The notes beneath the pieces were generated by a model that was not told where the DNA came from, did no database searches, and saw only the letters and a list, made by a program, of their open reading frames with translations. Positions 1 through 5,065 of a stretch of DNA of 5,065 nt are shown here, piece by piece. Numbering within the stretch: position 1 is the first letter of the stretch; every line of letters begins with the position of its first letter. Made by a program: the position numbers and the translations under genes. The DNA comes from Desulfobacteraceae bacterium (GTDB lineage: Bacteria > Desulfobacterota > DSM-4660 > Desulfatiglandales > Desulfatiglandaceae), in assembly GCA_013203065.1 (NCBI GenBank), contig JABMQV010000027.1, forward strand, positions 1-5,065. Direction: 5' to 3'.

Positions 1-1146
1 CTCTTCGAGAGTGATCAGGTCGCTCCGGGTCAAAGTAACCAACCTGGTAACTGTGTTCTGTAGCTGACGAATATTCCCCGGCCAATTATAAGAAACCATT
101 TTCAAGAGAGCTTCGGCTGAAAAACCGATACTATCTTTAACCTTCATGTCTTTTAGAAAGTGATCTATCAACAGCGGGACATCATCTTTTCTTTCACGCA
201 AGGAGGGCAAATGAAGAGGAACGACATTCAAACGGTAATAGAGATCTTCTCTAAAACGGCTCTCCTCAATCTCCTGAATCAGATCCTTGTTGGTGGCTGT
301 TATTACCCTGACATCTGCCTTGATGACCTCCTCGCCCCCGACACGTGTGATCTCCCTTTCCTGAAGCACACGCAATAATTTGACCTGCATGGCCAGCGAC
401 ATCTCACTGACCTCATCCAGAAACAGACTGCCCCCATCCGCCAGGAGAAATCGCCCTTCCTTACGCCGGTGAGCGCCTGTAAAGGCCCCCTTCTCATGGC
501 CAAAAAGCTCCGACTCAAGGAGCGTCTCGGTAAGAGCGGCACAGTTGATTTTTACAAAGGGTCCGGTCTTTCTGGGACTGTTAAAATGTATGGCCCCCGA
601 AATCAGTTCCTTGCCCGTGCCCGACTCCCCGGTGATCAAGACCGTCGCCTCCGTCGGCGCCACCTGGGCCACAGTTTCCATGAGTTTCGCCATGGCGCTG
701 CTGCGTCCGATGATATTTCTCTGGTCGAAGCGGGCTCCCAGTGTCTCCCGCAACAGGCGATTTTCCTCCTTCAGGTGACTATGGTCCATGGCCCGCTCCA
801 TGGCAAGCCGGAGTTCGTCAAAATCAAGCGGCTTTGTAAGGTAGTCATAGGCCCCTTTTTTGAGGCCCTCCACGGCCGTCTCCACAGAAGAATAGGCGGT
901 CATGATAATGACCGGTATGGCCGGATTGTAGGACTTTATTTGAGACAGGGCCTCGAGCCCCGAGACCTTTATCATTCGAATATCCATCAAGATAAGATCA
1001 TAGGGCTTCTCGTGGACCATCCGGATAGCCGTATCCCCATCGTCAGCCTCGCTGATTTCATATCCCCAGCCGGAGACAAGTGTCCGCAGCATGGTTCGAT
1101 GGGCCTGATCATCATCCACTACTAAGACTGTACCCTTTGGTTTCAT
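1..1146 (-). CDS. zraR: Sigma-54-dependent response regulator, ZraR/NtrC type (C-terminus cut off by window edge)
   Basis: This is a cytoplasmic transcription activator that, once phosphorylated, uses ATP hydrolysis to open sigma-54 RNA polymerase promoters. The frame is open from ATG at 1146 to position 1, giving 382 residues. The receiver domain covers about residues 5-120, with acidic pocket D11/D12, phospho-acceptor D55 (LMDIRM), T83 and K105. The AAA+ domain starts near 145: Walker A GESGTGKE 173-180, the sigma-54-contacting GAFTGA loop 220-225, Walker B GSLFLDE 239-245, arginine-finger region RFREDLYYRLNV 297-308, and sensor II WPGNIRQLQN 355-364. Family members run to about 440-470 residues, so the Fis-type helix-turn-helix lies beyond the left edge. 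The start follows the kinase stop by 5 bp, with a GAGAGGG ribosome site at 1156-1162 inside the kinase gene, so the pair is co-transcribed and probably translationally coupled. Assignment as ZraR rather than another NtrC-family member rests mainly on the ZraS-like kinase and ZraP-like neighbour. The receiver has IKVSG after DIRM, where P-x-M-x-G is more usual. Confidence 0.93.
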   Translation of the reverse strand, partial: MKPKGTVLVVDDDQAHRTMLRTLVSGWGYEISEADDGDTAIRMVHEKPYDLILMDIRMIKVSGLEALSQIKSYNPAIPVIIMTAYSSVETAVEGLKKGAYDYLTKPLDFDELRLAMERAMDHSHLKEENRLLRETLGARFDQRNIIGRSSAMAKLMETVAQVAPTEATVLITGESGTGKELISGAIHFNSPRKTGPFVKINCAALTETLLESELFGHEKGAFTGAHRRKEGRFLLADGGSLFLDEVSEMSLAMQVKLLRVLQEREITRVGGEEVIKADVRVITATNKDLIQEIEESRFREDLYYRLNVVPLHLPSLRERKDDVPLLIDHFLKDMKVKDSIGFSAEALLKMVSYNWPGNIRQLQNTVTRLVTLTRSDLITLEE

Positions 1147-1151
1147 GGCAC

Positions 1152-2930
1152 TCAACCCTCTCTGGAAGATGGTAGGGTAATGGTAATCGTGGTTCCCTCT
1201 CCCGGCTGACTCTCCACACGTATTTTCCCCCCATGGGATTCAATGATCTTGAGGACGATCGCAAGCCCTAACCCTGTCCCGGACGACTTGGAGGTAAAAT
1301 AGGGGTCAAATATGTGTGGAAGGTCCTCTGCTCTGATCCCTGCCCCCGTATCCGAGACAACAATCTGGATGTCCCCATCATCCTCATCCCTCCCCAGTCT
1401 CACGGAAAGTGTCCCTTCTGCCCCCATGGCCTCCAGGGCGTTCAGATAGAGATTTAGAAGGACCTGCTTGAATCTGTCCGGATCGATCATCATTTTGTCT
1501 ATTTCAGGAGAGATAGCTGTATCAATATGTATTCGCTTTTTATTGACATCCCCTTGGATCAGTTTGACAGAATGCTGTATCAGGTCCTGGATCGAGGTGG
1601 GTTTTTCCTCAATCCTCATGGGCCTTGCGAATTCCAGGAGTTGACCGATGACCCGGTTCAGTCGTTCCACCTCCTGAATCATCACCTCTGCGGTCTTTTG
1701 ATCCTCGGGCACCTCCCGATACCTTTCCTTGAAATAGGTGGCAAACCCTTTTATGGAACTCAAAGGATTGCGTATCTCATGGGCAACCCCGGCCGCAAGC
1801 CTCCCGACGGATGCCAGGCGCTGACTTCTTTGCACCTCCCGCTTCAGGTGCTCCATCTGGGTCAGGTCCCTGAAGAGGACCACATACCCCAGGAACCCCC
1901 CATATTCCTCCTCAAGAAAGGTAGCAATCACCTCCAGGGGAATGGGCTTGCCCCCTTTCACAGGGCAATCTATCTCTTTTTCAATCATACCTTTGCTGTT
2001 TTTCAGTTCCTCTATGAGTTCACAGAGGGGCTGAGGCAGGGCTTGTTCGGGCATCTTCCAGAGGACTTCCCCGGATGAAAGCTGAAGTATCGACTCTGCT
2101 GCTTGATTGAAGGATGCAATTTTTCCGTCCATACCAATGGCCACGAGACCCATTGGCATATTCTCCACCAGATTATCAGAAAAGACCTTCAGTCTTGAAA
2201 GGGAGGTCTTGGCGGACCGGTATGCCTGGGCCAGAAAAAGCGAAACCATGCCTGCAAAGCCGATCAGCAGAAATGCGACCGCCATGACCACCGAGTTGCG
2301 CATGCCTTCTTTCCTTGCAGCTTCGACAGGTCCCATGTCCAGCCCTACAAAAATGACTTGATTTGGGTCACGGGCAGTGCCGGCTGACGCCATGTGAGGC
2401 CGGCACCAGTCATTGACCGCGACCCTTCCGCGACCCATCCTCATATATTGTATGTCGGCATGTCCACGCGTGGGTGCAAATTGTCGAAACACCTCAAATA
2501 TCTTTGTATGCTCCCTGCCTGATACCTGACGTCGGTTCACCCTTTGAGACCTGGCGATCCTCCCCAAATCAAGGTCCGTTCCATGGTGCTTCCCGATCTG
2601 GGAGGGGTCACTGTGGGCCAGTACTTTTCCATCGGCGTCCGTAACCATGAGATAGATGATGTCAGGCTGTTGAGCCGTTTCCCCCAGCAGTCTCTGAACC
2701 TGAAATCCTCCCCAGCGCATCCCCATCATACCGGTCCTGGCACCCGCCTCGAAGGACCTTATCAGGGCTGCTCCTTTTTCCAGCAGCAGCTTGGTTGTGC
2801 TTTCCTTTTGGTGGTTTATGTTTTCAACGGTCATGAAGACAAAAAGTGGGAGCAGCACCAGGGCCGCACCCAGGATGATCCAGGGCGACACCCCAACCCA
2901 CCAATTTGTTTTTGCCTTAACCTTTCTCAT
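1152..2930 (-). CDS. zraS: Membrane sensor histidine kinase, ZraS-like with extra PAS domain
   Basis: This inner-membrane sensor kinase autophosphorylates on histidine and passes the phosphate to the adjacent response regulator. From ATG 2930 it has 592 residues. Membrane segment 1 is about 15-35, the periplasmic sensor about 36-212, and membrane segment 2 about 213-235. A PAS domain spans about 250-358, ending in the typical LFRDLTQ. HisKA has H384 in VAHEIRNPLSSIKG; the ATPase domain has N497 (N box), DTGAGI 527-532, FDPYFTSK 541-548 and GTGLGLAI 551-558. The periplasmic stretch LLEKGAALIRSFEAGARTGM (49-68), the VTDADGKVLAHS segment and RQFAP (149-153) match E. coli ZraS as I remember it, which points to a zinc or envelope-metal sensor. 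E. coli ZraS is roughly 465 residues and lacks the PAS. The frame stays open upstream to a TTG at 3038, but those 36 codons do not resemble a kinase N-terminus, and MRKVKAK before the first membrane helix is the natural start. GTG at 2933 is an alternative. No strong Shine-Dalgarno precedes any of these starts. Confidence 0.93.
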   Translation of the reverse strand: MRKVKAKTNWWVGVSPWIILGAALVLLPLFVFMTVENINHQKESTTKLLLEKGAALIRSFEAGARTGMMGMRWGGFQVQRLLGETAQQPDIIYLMVTDADGKVLAHSDPSQIGKHHGTDLDLGRIARSQRVNRRQVSGREHTKIFEVFRQFAPTRGHADIQYMRMGRGRVAVNDWCRPHMASAGTARDPNQVIFVGLDMGPVEAARKEGMRNSVVMAVAFLLIGFAGMVSLFLAQAYRSAKTSLSRLKVFSDNLVENMPMGLVAIGMDGKIASFNQAAESILQLSSGEVLWKMPEQALPQPLCELIEELKNSKGMIEKEIDCPVKGGKPIPLEVIATFLEEEYGGFLGYVVLFRDLTQMEHLKREVQRSQRLASVGRLAAGVAHEIRNPLSSIKGFATYFKERYREVPEDQKTAEVMIQEVERLNRVIGQLLEFARPMRIEEKPTSIQDLIQHSVKLIQGDVNKKRIHIDTAISPEIDKMMIDPDRFKQVLLNLYLNALEAMGAEGTLSVRLGRDEDDGDIQIVVSDTGAGIRAEDLPHIFDPYFTSKSSGTGLGLAIVLKIIESHGGKIRVESQPGEGTTITITLPSSREG

Positions 2931-2940
2931 CACCCGTAAC

Positions 2941-3030
2941 TCAAAGCAAAATGCATACCAATCTCCGACGAACGGCTTCTCCTCGCACCAGCCCAGACTC
3001 CCAGGGGCTCCAAACCCAAACCCCGCCCAT
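2941..3030 (-). CDS. Possible 29-codon upstream ORF (leader peptide) before zraS
   Basis: An ATG at 3030 opens a 29-residue frame ending in TGA at 2941-2943, 10 nt before the zraS ATG. The peptide begins MGGVWVWSPW (three Trp in the first ten residues) and ends in a short hydrophobic run LVCILL. Only a weak GGA lies 8 nt upstream of the ATG. It would matter only if transcription starts further upstream, for example at the candidate promoter near 3088-3116. Because zraS has a poor ribosome site, translation of this ORF could help load ribosomes on zraS. Chance is equally possible in a GC-rich stretch, and I recognise no family. Confidence 0.15.
   Translation of the reverse strand: MGGVWVWSPWESGLVRGEAVRRRLVCILL
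2945..2960 (-). promoter_or_regulatory. Candidate sigma-54 promoter facing zraS
   Basis: Read on the minus strand this is TGGTAT-GCATT-TTGCT. It keeps the essential GG and GC pairs at the correct 10-nt separation and a perfect TTGCT, but the -24 box deviates from TGGCAC at two positions. Predicted transcription would start near 2934, leaving only about 4 nt before the ATG at 2930. Either the message is nearly leaderless, a later start codon is used, or the match is chance. In E. coli both zraP and zraSR have sigma-54 promoters, which makes it worth recording. Confidence 0.35.
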
Positions 3031-3037
3031 GGTATCA

Positions 3038-3051
3038 ATCCATACGTGGAT
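3038..3051. promoter_or_regulatory. Dyad 1, candidate enhancer site for the ZraR-like regulator
   Basis: ATCCA-TACG-TGGAT is a perfect 5-bp inverted repeat with a 4-bp spacer. Its centre is about 175 bp upstream of the predicted zraP start, inside the usual range for sigma-54 activator sites. Assigning it to this regulator is inference from position and from the neighbouring dyad of the same geometry. Confidence 0.4.
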
Positions 3052-3095
3052 ACTTTCTACCCGATTGGGTACAATTGCTGCATACTAAGTATCCA
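3047..3095. repeat. 9-bp inverted repeat spanning the dyad cluster
   Basis: TGGATACTT (3047-3055) and AAGTATCCA (3087-3095) are perfect inverted copies with a 31-bp spacer and centres 40 bp apart. The left arm includes half of dyad 1; the right arm overlaps a short palindrome ATACT-A-AGTAT at 3082-3092. The arms could be two spaced operator half-sites on the same DNA face. They seem too far apart to be an obvious RNA hairpin signal. Confidence 0.45.
3058..3071. promoter_or_regulatory. Dyad 2, candidate enhancer site for the ZraR-like regulator
   Basis: TACCC-GATT-GGGTA is a perfect 5-bp inverted repeat with a 4-bp spacer, the same geometry as dyad 1. Its centre lies exactly 20 bp from that of dyad 1, close to two helical turns, so two dimers could sit on the same face of the DNA. 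It lies about 155 bp upstream of the predicted zraP start. Confidence 0.42.
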
Positions 3096-3116
3096 TCTTT
3101 TGTGCTGCTATTTCAA
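3088..3116 (-). promoter_or_regulatory. Candidate sigma-70-type promoter for zraSR
   Basis: On the minus strand TTGAAA (3116-3111) and GATACT (3093-3088) are separated by exactly 17 bp, matching 5 of 6 and 4 of 6 consensus bases. Transcription would start near 3081, giving a leader of about 150 nt before zraS that would include the possible upstream ORF. The -10 box overlaps the right arm of the 9-bp inverted repeat, so a bound regulator could affect it. Such matches are common by chance in AT-rich DNA. Confidence 0.25.
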
Positions 3117-3193
3117 CAAAATTCACCCCAGACCCATAGTCATAACAAAACAACCGTGTAATTTAAGCTACTTACCAAGCCGCCCCCATCGTT

Positions 3194-3209
3194 TGGCACA
3201 ACCCTTGCT
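3194..3209 (+). promoter_or_regulatory. Sigma-54 (-24/-12) promoter of zraP
   Basis: TGGCAC-AACCC-TTGCT matches the sigma-54 consensus TGGCAC-N5-TTGCW at every defined position, with GG and GC 10 nt apart. The predicted start is near 3220, leaving a leader of about 33 nt that contains a strong ribosome site. The window also encodes a GAFTGA-containing sigma-54 activator and its kinase on the other side of this region, as expected for a ZraR-controlled zraP. Confidence 0.9.
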
Positions 3210-3236
3210 GATGAGTGTCCAAAGAAAAAACTCTTG

Positions 3237-3244
3237 AAAGGAGG
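3237..3244 (+). promoter_or_regulatory. Ribosome binding site that fixes the zraP start
   Basis: AAAGGAGG is a near-perfect Shine-Dalgarno. It sits 8 nt before ATG 3253, ideal spacing, whereas the in-frame TTG at 3247 is only 2 nt away and is therefore unlikely to be the start. Confidence 0.85.
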
Positions 3245-3252
3245 CTTTGAAA

Positions 3253-3729
3253 ATGAAGAAATTGCTAATTATCCTAGGAGGAATCGCGCTGATCACAGCC
3301 TTGGCCTATCCGGTCTCTGCTTGGGGGCCAAGATGGGGGGGAGGCCAGCACATGGGTTATGGTGGCCACGGTTTCCATGAAAATTATGGTAGGGGGTATG
3401 ACAATATGACCGAGGCCCAGCGTTCCCAGCTGGACGATCTCTACCAGAAGTCCTACGATAAGATGGCTCCAATCAGAAATCAGATTTGGACAAAGTCTGG
3501 AGAATTGGATACACTTCTCGGTACTTCAAGCCCCGATCCCGATAGGTTAAGGACCCTTCAAAAAGAGATAAGTGATCTGAAGGGCAAGATGGCGCAAGAA
3601 CGGATCAGTATGGAGCTTGAGGCCCGGAAAATCGTCCCAAAAGGCAGCTATTTCCGGGGCCACCGAGGGGCCCATAGGGGATCCATGGGAGGTTACGGAT
3701 CTGGCGGCCCTGGTGGATGCTGGAACTAA
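3253..3729 (+). CDS. zraP: ZraP-like periplasmic zinc-resistance-associated protein (Spy/CpxP-type fold)
   Basis: This is a small secreted protein of 158 residues. By family knowledge ZraP binds zinc in the periplasm, acts as a chaperone and dampens ZraS signalling. A signal peptide is clear: MKK, a hydrophobic core at 4-18, and a VSA-WG cleavage site after residue 23. The mature N-terminus is rich in Gly and His (H33, H39, H42). A helical core at about 50-128 starts with NMTEAQRSQLDDLYQKSYDK, the counterpart of the LTxxQ helix of this superfamily, followed by MAPIRNQIWTKSGELDTLL, a PDPDRLRTLQKEISDLKGKM segment and a final helix. The tail (129-158) is Gly-rich with H137, H141 and a near-terminal Cys (GGCWN), like the Gly/His/Cys tail of E. 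coli ZraP. The gene is monocistronic, faces prmC, and is driven by the sigma-54 promoter upstream. A general heavy-metal-resistance protein of the same fold is the alternative; metal specificity cannot be read from sequence. Confidence 0.88.
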   Translation: MKKLLIILGGIALITALAYPVSAWGPRWGGGQHMGYGGHGFHENYGRGYDNMTEAQRSQLDDLYQKSYDKMAPIRNQIWTKSGELDTLLGTSSPDPDRLRTLQKEISDLKGKMAQERISMELEARKIVPKGSYFRGHRGAHRGSMGGYGSGGPGGCWN

Positions 3730-3763
3730 CCACTCATTGGTTCAATACTTTCTTCTCTTGATT

Positions 3764-4648
3764 TCAAGCCTTTTGGGCCACCACAACTCTGTAACGATGG
3801 CTATAATCTTTGATCCGGTAACACCCGCCGTAACCATGGGTCCGGCCGGTCAGGCTCAGTGCCTCCTCTGTCTGCTCCGGTGCCATCTCCAGCATTAACC
3901 ATCCCTCTTCCTTGAGGTAATTTACCCCACCCTTGATGATTTTCTCGATGTAATCCATCCCCCTCTCGCCGCCCATCAGGGCCAGTCTCGGTTCGTAATC
4001 GCGCACCTCGGGAGGCAGTTTATCGTAATCCCCCAATGCGACATATGGGGGATTGGATAAAATAATATCAAAGGGACTATCCTGATTTATCAACGGCCCC
4101 CATAGGTCTCCTTGTCTAAATTCGATCCGTTCAGAGACCCCATGCCTTTCTGCATTGAGACGCGCTATCTCAAGGGCCCCAGCCGATATGTCTGTGGCCC
4201 AGAGCCGGGCTTCCGGGAATTCCTTTGCCAATGAAACGGCCACTGCGCCACACCCGGTTCCCAGATCCAGCATCCTTCCGCCATCAGCCGGAAACCCGGC
4301 GGCGGTCCTGGTGCGCTCAATCGCCTGCTCCACCAGCAGTTCGGTTTCGGGCCTCGGAATAAGGACCTCCGAGTTCACGACAAATTCCAATGACCAGAAC
4401 TCCTGCACCCCCGTAATATACTGCAGAGGCTCCCTGAGGCTTCGTCTCCTGATAAGGGAACGGTATCCCGAGATCTCCTTTTCGGTCAGAGGCTGATCAA
4501 TATTGAGATAGAGGTTCAGCCTGTCCACCCCTAGCAGGTGGGCCAAAAGGACTTCGGCGTTCAGGCGGGGGTTGTGGATTTCCTTCTTCTTTAGGTAACC
4601 GGTGGCGGCCTCCAAGAGGCCCTTTACTTTCCAGGAGTTGTCTGTCAT
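3764..4648 (-). CDS. prmC: Peptide chain release factor N5-glutamine methyltransferase
   Basis: PrmC (HemK) is a cytoplasmic enzyme that transfers a methyl group from S-adenosylmethionine to the glutamine of the GGQ motif in RF1 and RF2, which is needed for efficient peptide release. The protein has 294 residues, close to the usual 280-290. The N-terminal helical substrate-binding domain covers about 1-85. The linker carries the family signature LIPRPETE at 96-103. The Rossmann methyltransferase domain shows motif I DLGTGCG 128-134, the acidic residue D153 at the end of strand 2 (ATDIS), GD 180-181, and the catalytic NPPY at 199-202 followed by the typical EVRDYEPRLAL(M)GG segment at 214-227. 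The ATG at 4648 follows the prfA stop by 21 nt. No good Shine-Dalgarno is visible there, so coupling to prfA translation is likely. Its 3' end faces zraP across 34 bp. Confidence 0.96.
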   Translation of the reverse strand: MTDNSWKVKGLLEAATGYLKKKEIHNPRLNAEVLLAHLLGVDRLNLYLNIDQPLTEKEISGYRSLIRRRSLREPLQYITGVQEFWSLEFVVNSEVLIPRPETELLVEQAIERTRTAAGFPADGGRMLDLGTGCGAVAVSLAKEFPEARLWATDISAGALEIARLNAERHGVSERIEFRQGDLWGPLINQDSPFDIILSNPPYVALGDYDKLPPEVRDYEPRLALMGGERGMDYIEKIIKGGVNYLKEEGWLMLEMAPEQTEEALSLTGRTHGYGGCYRIKDYSHRYRVVVAQKA

Positions 4649-4669
4649 TTGAAAACAGGCGATAACCGG

Positions 4670-5065
4670 TCAGTTATCACTATTTTTCTTGAGCGTCTCG
4701 GTCTGAAAGTGAGTAGTGAGGGGTTCGATAACGAGGTCCAATTCTCCCTGGAGGAAGCTCTCCAGTTTATAAAGAGTCAGTCCTATTCTATGATCCGTGA
4801 CCCTCCCCTGGGGAAAGTTATAGGTCCTTATCCTTTCACTCCTGTCTCCCGAGCCTACCTGGTTCCGGCGCTCTTGGGAGATCTTTGAGTGCTGCTCTGC
4901 CTGTTGCAAGTCAAGGAGCCGGGACCGAAGGACCTTCATGGCCTTGGCCTTGTTCTTGTGCTGGGATTTTTCATCCTGGCAGCTCACCACCAGCCTCGTG
5001 GGGAGGTGCGTGATGCGGACGGCGGAATCGGTGGTGTTCACATGCTGGCCGCCGTGTCCGGATGC
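4670..5065 (-). CDS. prfA: Peptide chain release factor 1, C-terminal part (N-terminus beyond window edge)
   Basis: RF1 recognises UAA and UAG stop codons on the ribosome and triggers peptide release. The visible 131 residues are the C-terminal third of a protein usually near 355-360 residues. They start at [10 protein letters not shown], with the catalytic GGQ at visible residues 5-7 (positions 5045-5053), followed by [30 protein letters not shown] and the RF1-specific [24 protein letters not shown] (71-94). The last segment separates RF1 from RF2. The frame is open through the right edge, so this is a partial gene and not a short one starting at an internal GTG. Two residues stand out: His before GGQ, where Ala is commonest, and THLPTRLVV, where the family usually has THLPTG. 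The rest looks intact. It is the upstream partner of prmC, the usual prfA-prmC order. Confidence 0.96.
   Translation of the reverse strand, partial: ASGHGGQHVNTTDSAVRITHLPTRLVVSCQDEKSQHKNKAKAMKVLRSRLLDLQQAEQHSKISQERRNQVGSGDRSERIRTYNFPQGRVTDHRIGLTLYKLESFLQGELDLVIEPLTTHFQTETLKKNSDN

Larger units (their letters stand above)
2931..3252. other. Divergent intergenic control region between zraS and zraP
   Basis: About 320 bp separate the two divergent coding regions. The part nearest zraS (2960-3030) is GC-rich and holds a possible 29-codon ORF on the minus strand. The part at about 3050-3180 is clearly more AT-rich and holds the dyads and a candidate sigma-70-like promoter facing left. The part nearest zraP holds a strong sigma-54 promoter and a strong ribosome site. 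I looked for an IHF-type bending site between the dyads and the promoter and found only poor matches, although runs such as ATAACAAAACAA near 3142-3153 could bend DNA. Confidence 0.8.

Noticed and set aside
303..542. 79-codon minus-strand frame inside the regulator gene
   Set aside because: It is out of frame with the GAFTGA-containing protein and is an Arg-rich shadow product.
469..1125. 218-codon open frame on the plus strand
   Set aside because: It lies wholly antisense to the response regulator, whose receiver and AAA+ motifs are complete in the minus frame. Its peptide has no recognisable domain or proper ribosome site.
1527..2078. 183-codon plus-strand frame opposite the kinase
   Set aside because: It is antisense to the PAS and HisKA coding region, with a composition typical of a shadow frame and no domain.
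2931..3038. Extension of the kinase to TTG 3038
   Set aside because: The added residues are Gly/Trp/Pro-rich, no Shine-Dalgarno precedes the TTG, and the start at 2930 gives a normal short cytoplasmic N-terminus before the first membrane helix.
3110..3124. IHF-like site TTTCAACAAAATT between dyads and promoter
   Set aside because: It misses the consensus in both the WATCAA and the TTR halves, too weak to list as a site.
2544..3237. Plus-strand frames of 131 and 148 codons overlapping the kinase start and the intergenic region
   Set aside because: They are antisense to the kinase N-terminus, have no ribosome site, and one crosses the sigma-54 promoter. No recognisable protein features.
3247..3252. 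TTG start for zraP two codons upstream
   Set aside because: It is only 2 nt from the Shine-Dalgarno; ATG 3253 has ideal 8-nt spacing and gives a standard MKK signal peptide.
3757..3768. CTTGA-TT-TCAAG hairpin as an intrinsic terminator
   Set aside because: The stem is 5 bp, AT-rich, with a 2-nt loop and no proper T-tract on either strand.
4649..4888. 79-codon plus-strand frame opposite prfA
   Set aside because: It is antisense to the conserved RF1 C-terminus and starts in the prfA-prmC gap without a ribosome site.

Overview
The window looks like ordinary chromosome from a mid-GC Gram-negative bacterium. The proteins and gene order (a ZraP/ZraS/ZraR-type two-component system with sigma-54 control, next to prfA-prmC) would suit a deltaproteobacterium (Desulfobacterota). 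That placement is inference from protein style; no 16S gene or other lineage marker is present. I see no mobile element, tRNA, rRNA or CRISPR array.

Layout, left to right. (1) Positions 1-1146, minus strand: a sigma-54-dependent response regulator of the NtrC/ZraR type, running off the left edge without its DNA-binding domain. (2) Positions 1152-2930, minus strand: its partner, a membrane histidine kinase of the ZraS type with an added PAS domain, only 5 bp upstream of the regulator gene. (3) Positions 2931-3252: a regulatory intergenic region. It has a textbook -24/-12 sigma-54 promoter facing right, several dyads well placed to be enhancer sites, a weaker sigma-54 match facing left, and a possible 29-codon upstream ORF. 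(4) Positions 3253-3729, plus strand: a secreted ZraP/Spy/CpxP-like small periplasmic metal-binding chaperone. (5) Positions 3764-4648, minus strand: prmC, the release-factor glutamine methyltransferase. (6) Positions 4670-5065, minus strand: the C-terminal third of prfA (RF1), running off the right edge just upstream of its GGQ motif.

How they probably work together. Genes 1-4 reproduce the E. coli zraP / zraSR arrangement: a divergent periplasmic effector and sensor-regulator operon sharing one control region. By family knowledge, the kinase senses excess zinc or another envelope metal stress, phosphorylates the regulator, and the regulator drives sigma-54 transcription of the periplasmic protein. 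Separately, prfA and prmC form a translation-termination pair: PrmC methylates the glutamine of the GGQ motif that is visible at the right edge.

Nothing here is a clearly new system. The points most worth a second look are the dyad cluster at 3038-3095, the unclear start and promoter of the kinase gene, the PAS insertion in the kinase, and two unusual residues in RF1.
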